Assembly: GCA_964648465.1 (NCBI GenBank)
Contig: CAZYMU010000014.1
Location: 1-64,000, forward strand
Length of the DNA stretch: 64,000 nt
From: Aminicenans sp964648465
GTDB lineage: Bacteria; Acidobacteriota; Aminicenantia; Aminicenantales; Aminicenantaceae
Direction: 5' to 3'
Translations under genes and position numbers: made by a program
In this document: in pieces, positions 63,400 to 64,000 of the stretch
Numbering within the stretch: the first letter of the stretch is position 1
Layout: each line of letters starts with the position of its first letter
Notes under the pieces: generated by a model
Database searches by the model: none
What the model saw: only the letters and a program-made list of their open reading frames with translations
Told to the model about the DNA's origin: nothing

Positions 63400-64000
63400 A
63401 ACGGCCTCCTTTTCCAGCGGCTTTTCCGGTAATCATGCCATCTGTCAGAGTATAGATAGTTTCAACTTCTCCGACGATCTTTCTATCATGGGTAGAAAAG
63501 ATAAAGGTAACTCCCAATTCATCTTTCATTTTATGCATAATATCGATTACCATGAATGCGGTTTTGCTGTCCAGATTAGCGGTTGGCTCATCAGCCAGTA
63601 CCAAGCTCGCATTGGTGACCAGAGCCCGGGCAACAGCCACTCTCTGTTTCTGTCCCCCCGATATCTGGTCAGGATATTTATCTTTTTGATCAAGCATACC
63701 TACTGTATCCAACAGGGATAAAATCCTTTTCTTTCTTTCTGCTGCAACAACATTCTGAACCACCAGCAATGGATATTCCACATTTTCATATACAGTCAAG
63801 ACCGGCATTAGATTAAAATCCTGGAAAATAAAGCCCAGGTTCCTGCCCCGGAAATCAGCCGCCTCTCTCCTAGACAGACTGGAAATAACAGCTCCGGCTA
63901 CCGTTAAGCTGCCTGATGTGGGACGGTCCAGACAGCCAATGAGATTCAGAAGCGTTGTCTTACCGCTGCCTGAAGGGCCCACAAATGAGACAAAAGATGA
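63392..64000 (-). CDS. ABC transporter ATP-binding protein (MacB/LolD-type), 5' end outside window
   Basis: The frame is open to the window edge, so the N-terminus is missing. Visible: Walker A GPSGSGKTTLLN, Q-loop IFQDFNLMPVLTVYENVEYP, ABC signature QISGGQKQRVAVARALV, Walker B LVLADEPTANLD and the H-loop FIFSTHDRKI. Pattern is that of LolD/MacB ATPases paired with FtsX-like permeases, and its permease follows directly. Confidence 0.93.
   Translation of the reverse strand, partial: SSFVSFVGPSGSGKTTLLNLIGCLDRPTSGSLTVAGAVISSLSRREAADFRGRNLGFIFQDFNLMPVLTVYENVEYPLLVVQNVVAAERKKRILSLLDTVGMLDQKDKYPDQISGGQKQRVAVARALVTNASLVLADEPTANLDSKTAFMVIDIMHKMKDELGVTFIFSTHDRKIVGEVETIYTLTDGMITGKAAGKGGRYV

Noticed and set aside
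1..64000. tRNA or rRNA genes
   Set aside because: No cloverleaf with CCA-type end or rRNA-like conserved stretch was recognised on reading either strand; a covariance-model scan would be decisive.

Overview
The window looks like a chromosome segment of a Gram-negative-type, probably anaerobic, protein- and sugar-degrading bacterium. Exported amidohydrolases, an S15-type peptidase, an M64 peptidase, a GH127 glycosidase, a TonB receptor, several beta-barrel proteins and a large Ser/Thr kinase-TPR protein fit a member of Candidatus Aminicenantes or a relative; this placement is inference from gene content. Several genes have an archaeal flavour: gatE/gatD, and an iscS lacking its PLP lysine. No rRNA, tRNA or CRISPR array was seen.

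Layout. 0-7.4 kb: exported hydrolase, trmO (apparently a cassette), an AAA/DUF4143 ATPase between 363-bp direct repeats, and a two-gene amidohydrolase operon. 7.6-28.7 kb: a defence-rich cassette region that I read as a degenerate chromosomal integron. It holds an internally deleted integron integrase (19.5-19.9 kb), about ten attC-like hairpin sites, and five copies (one partial) of a promoter-bearing leader that ends at a GTTRRRY-like cassette junction. In several cassettes the seven bases that open the cassette are the exact reverse complement of the seven that open its own attC, as expected for true cassettes. Cargo: OmpA-like protein, MazF-type toxin-antitoxin, a deaminase-GHKL-winged-helix fusion, eight proteins with R-N-x-x-x-H (HEPN-like) motifs including one AbiJ-like, a TIR-like plus SLATT-like pair, a possible RusA-like protein, and a radC-mod-res type III restriction cassette of about 5.3 kb. 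The array stops exactly at the htpG stop codon; a second, truncated htpG 3' end lies 13.8 kb away next to another attC.

28.7-43.7 kb: htpG, divergent gatE-gatD, GH127 enzyme, pseudogene fragments, M64 peptidase, membrane protein, Ser/Thr kinase-TPR protein, agmatinase with an overlapping upstream ORF, and a truncated second M64 gene. 43.7-46.3 kb: two genes between 100-bp direct repeats. 46.5-57.5 kb: TonB receptor, IS91-type relics, redox genes (YyaL, SagB-type oxidoreductase, broken peroxiredoxin, hemerythrin remnant) and a tusA-dsrE-iscS-iscU sulfur-transfer operon. 57.2-64 kb: broken ABC permease, GNAT, DUF481, LapA-like and barrel proteins, then an ABC ATPase-permease-LolA-like-barrel operon running off the right end.

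A recurrent theme outside the cassette region is an IS91-end-derived element carrying a near-consensus sigma70 promoter, a ribosome-binding site and a short leader ORF. It sits upstream of at least five unrelated transcription units (amidohydrolases, agmatinase, a small Cys protein/TonB receptor, the sulfur operon, a barrel protein), apparently as a mobile promoter that replaced native 5' ends.
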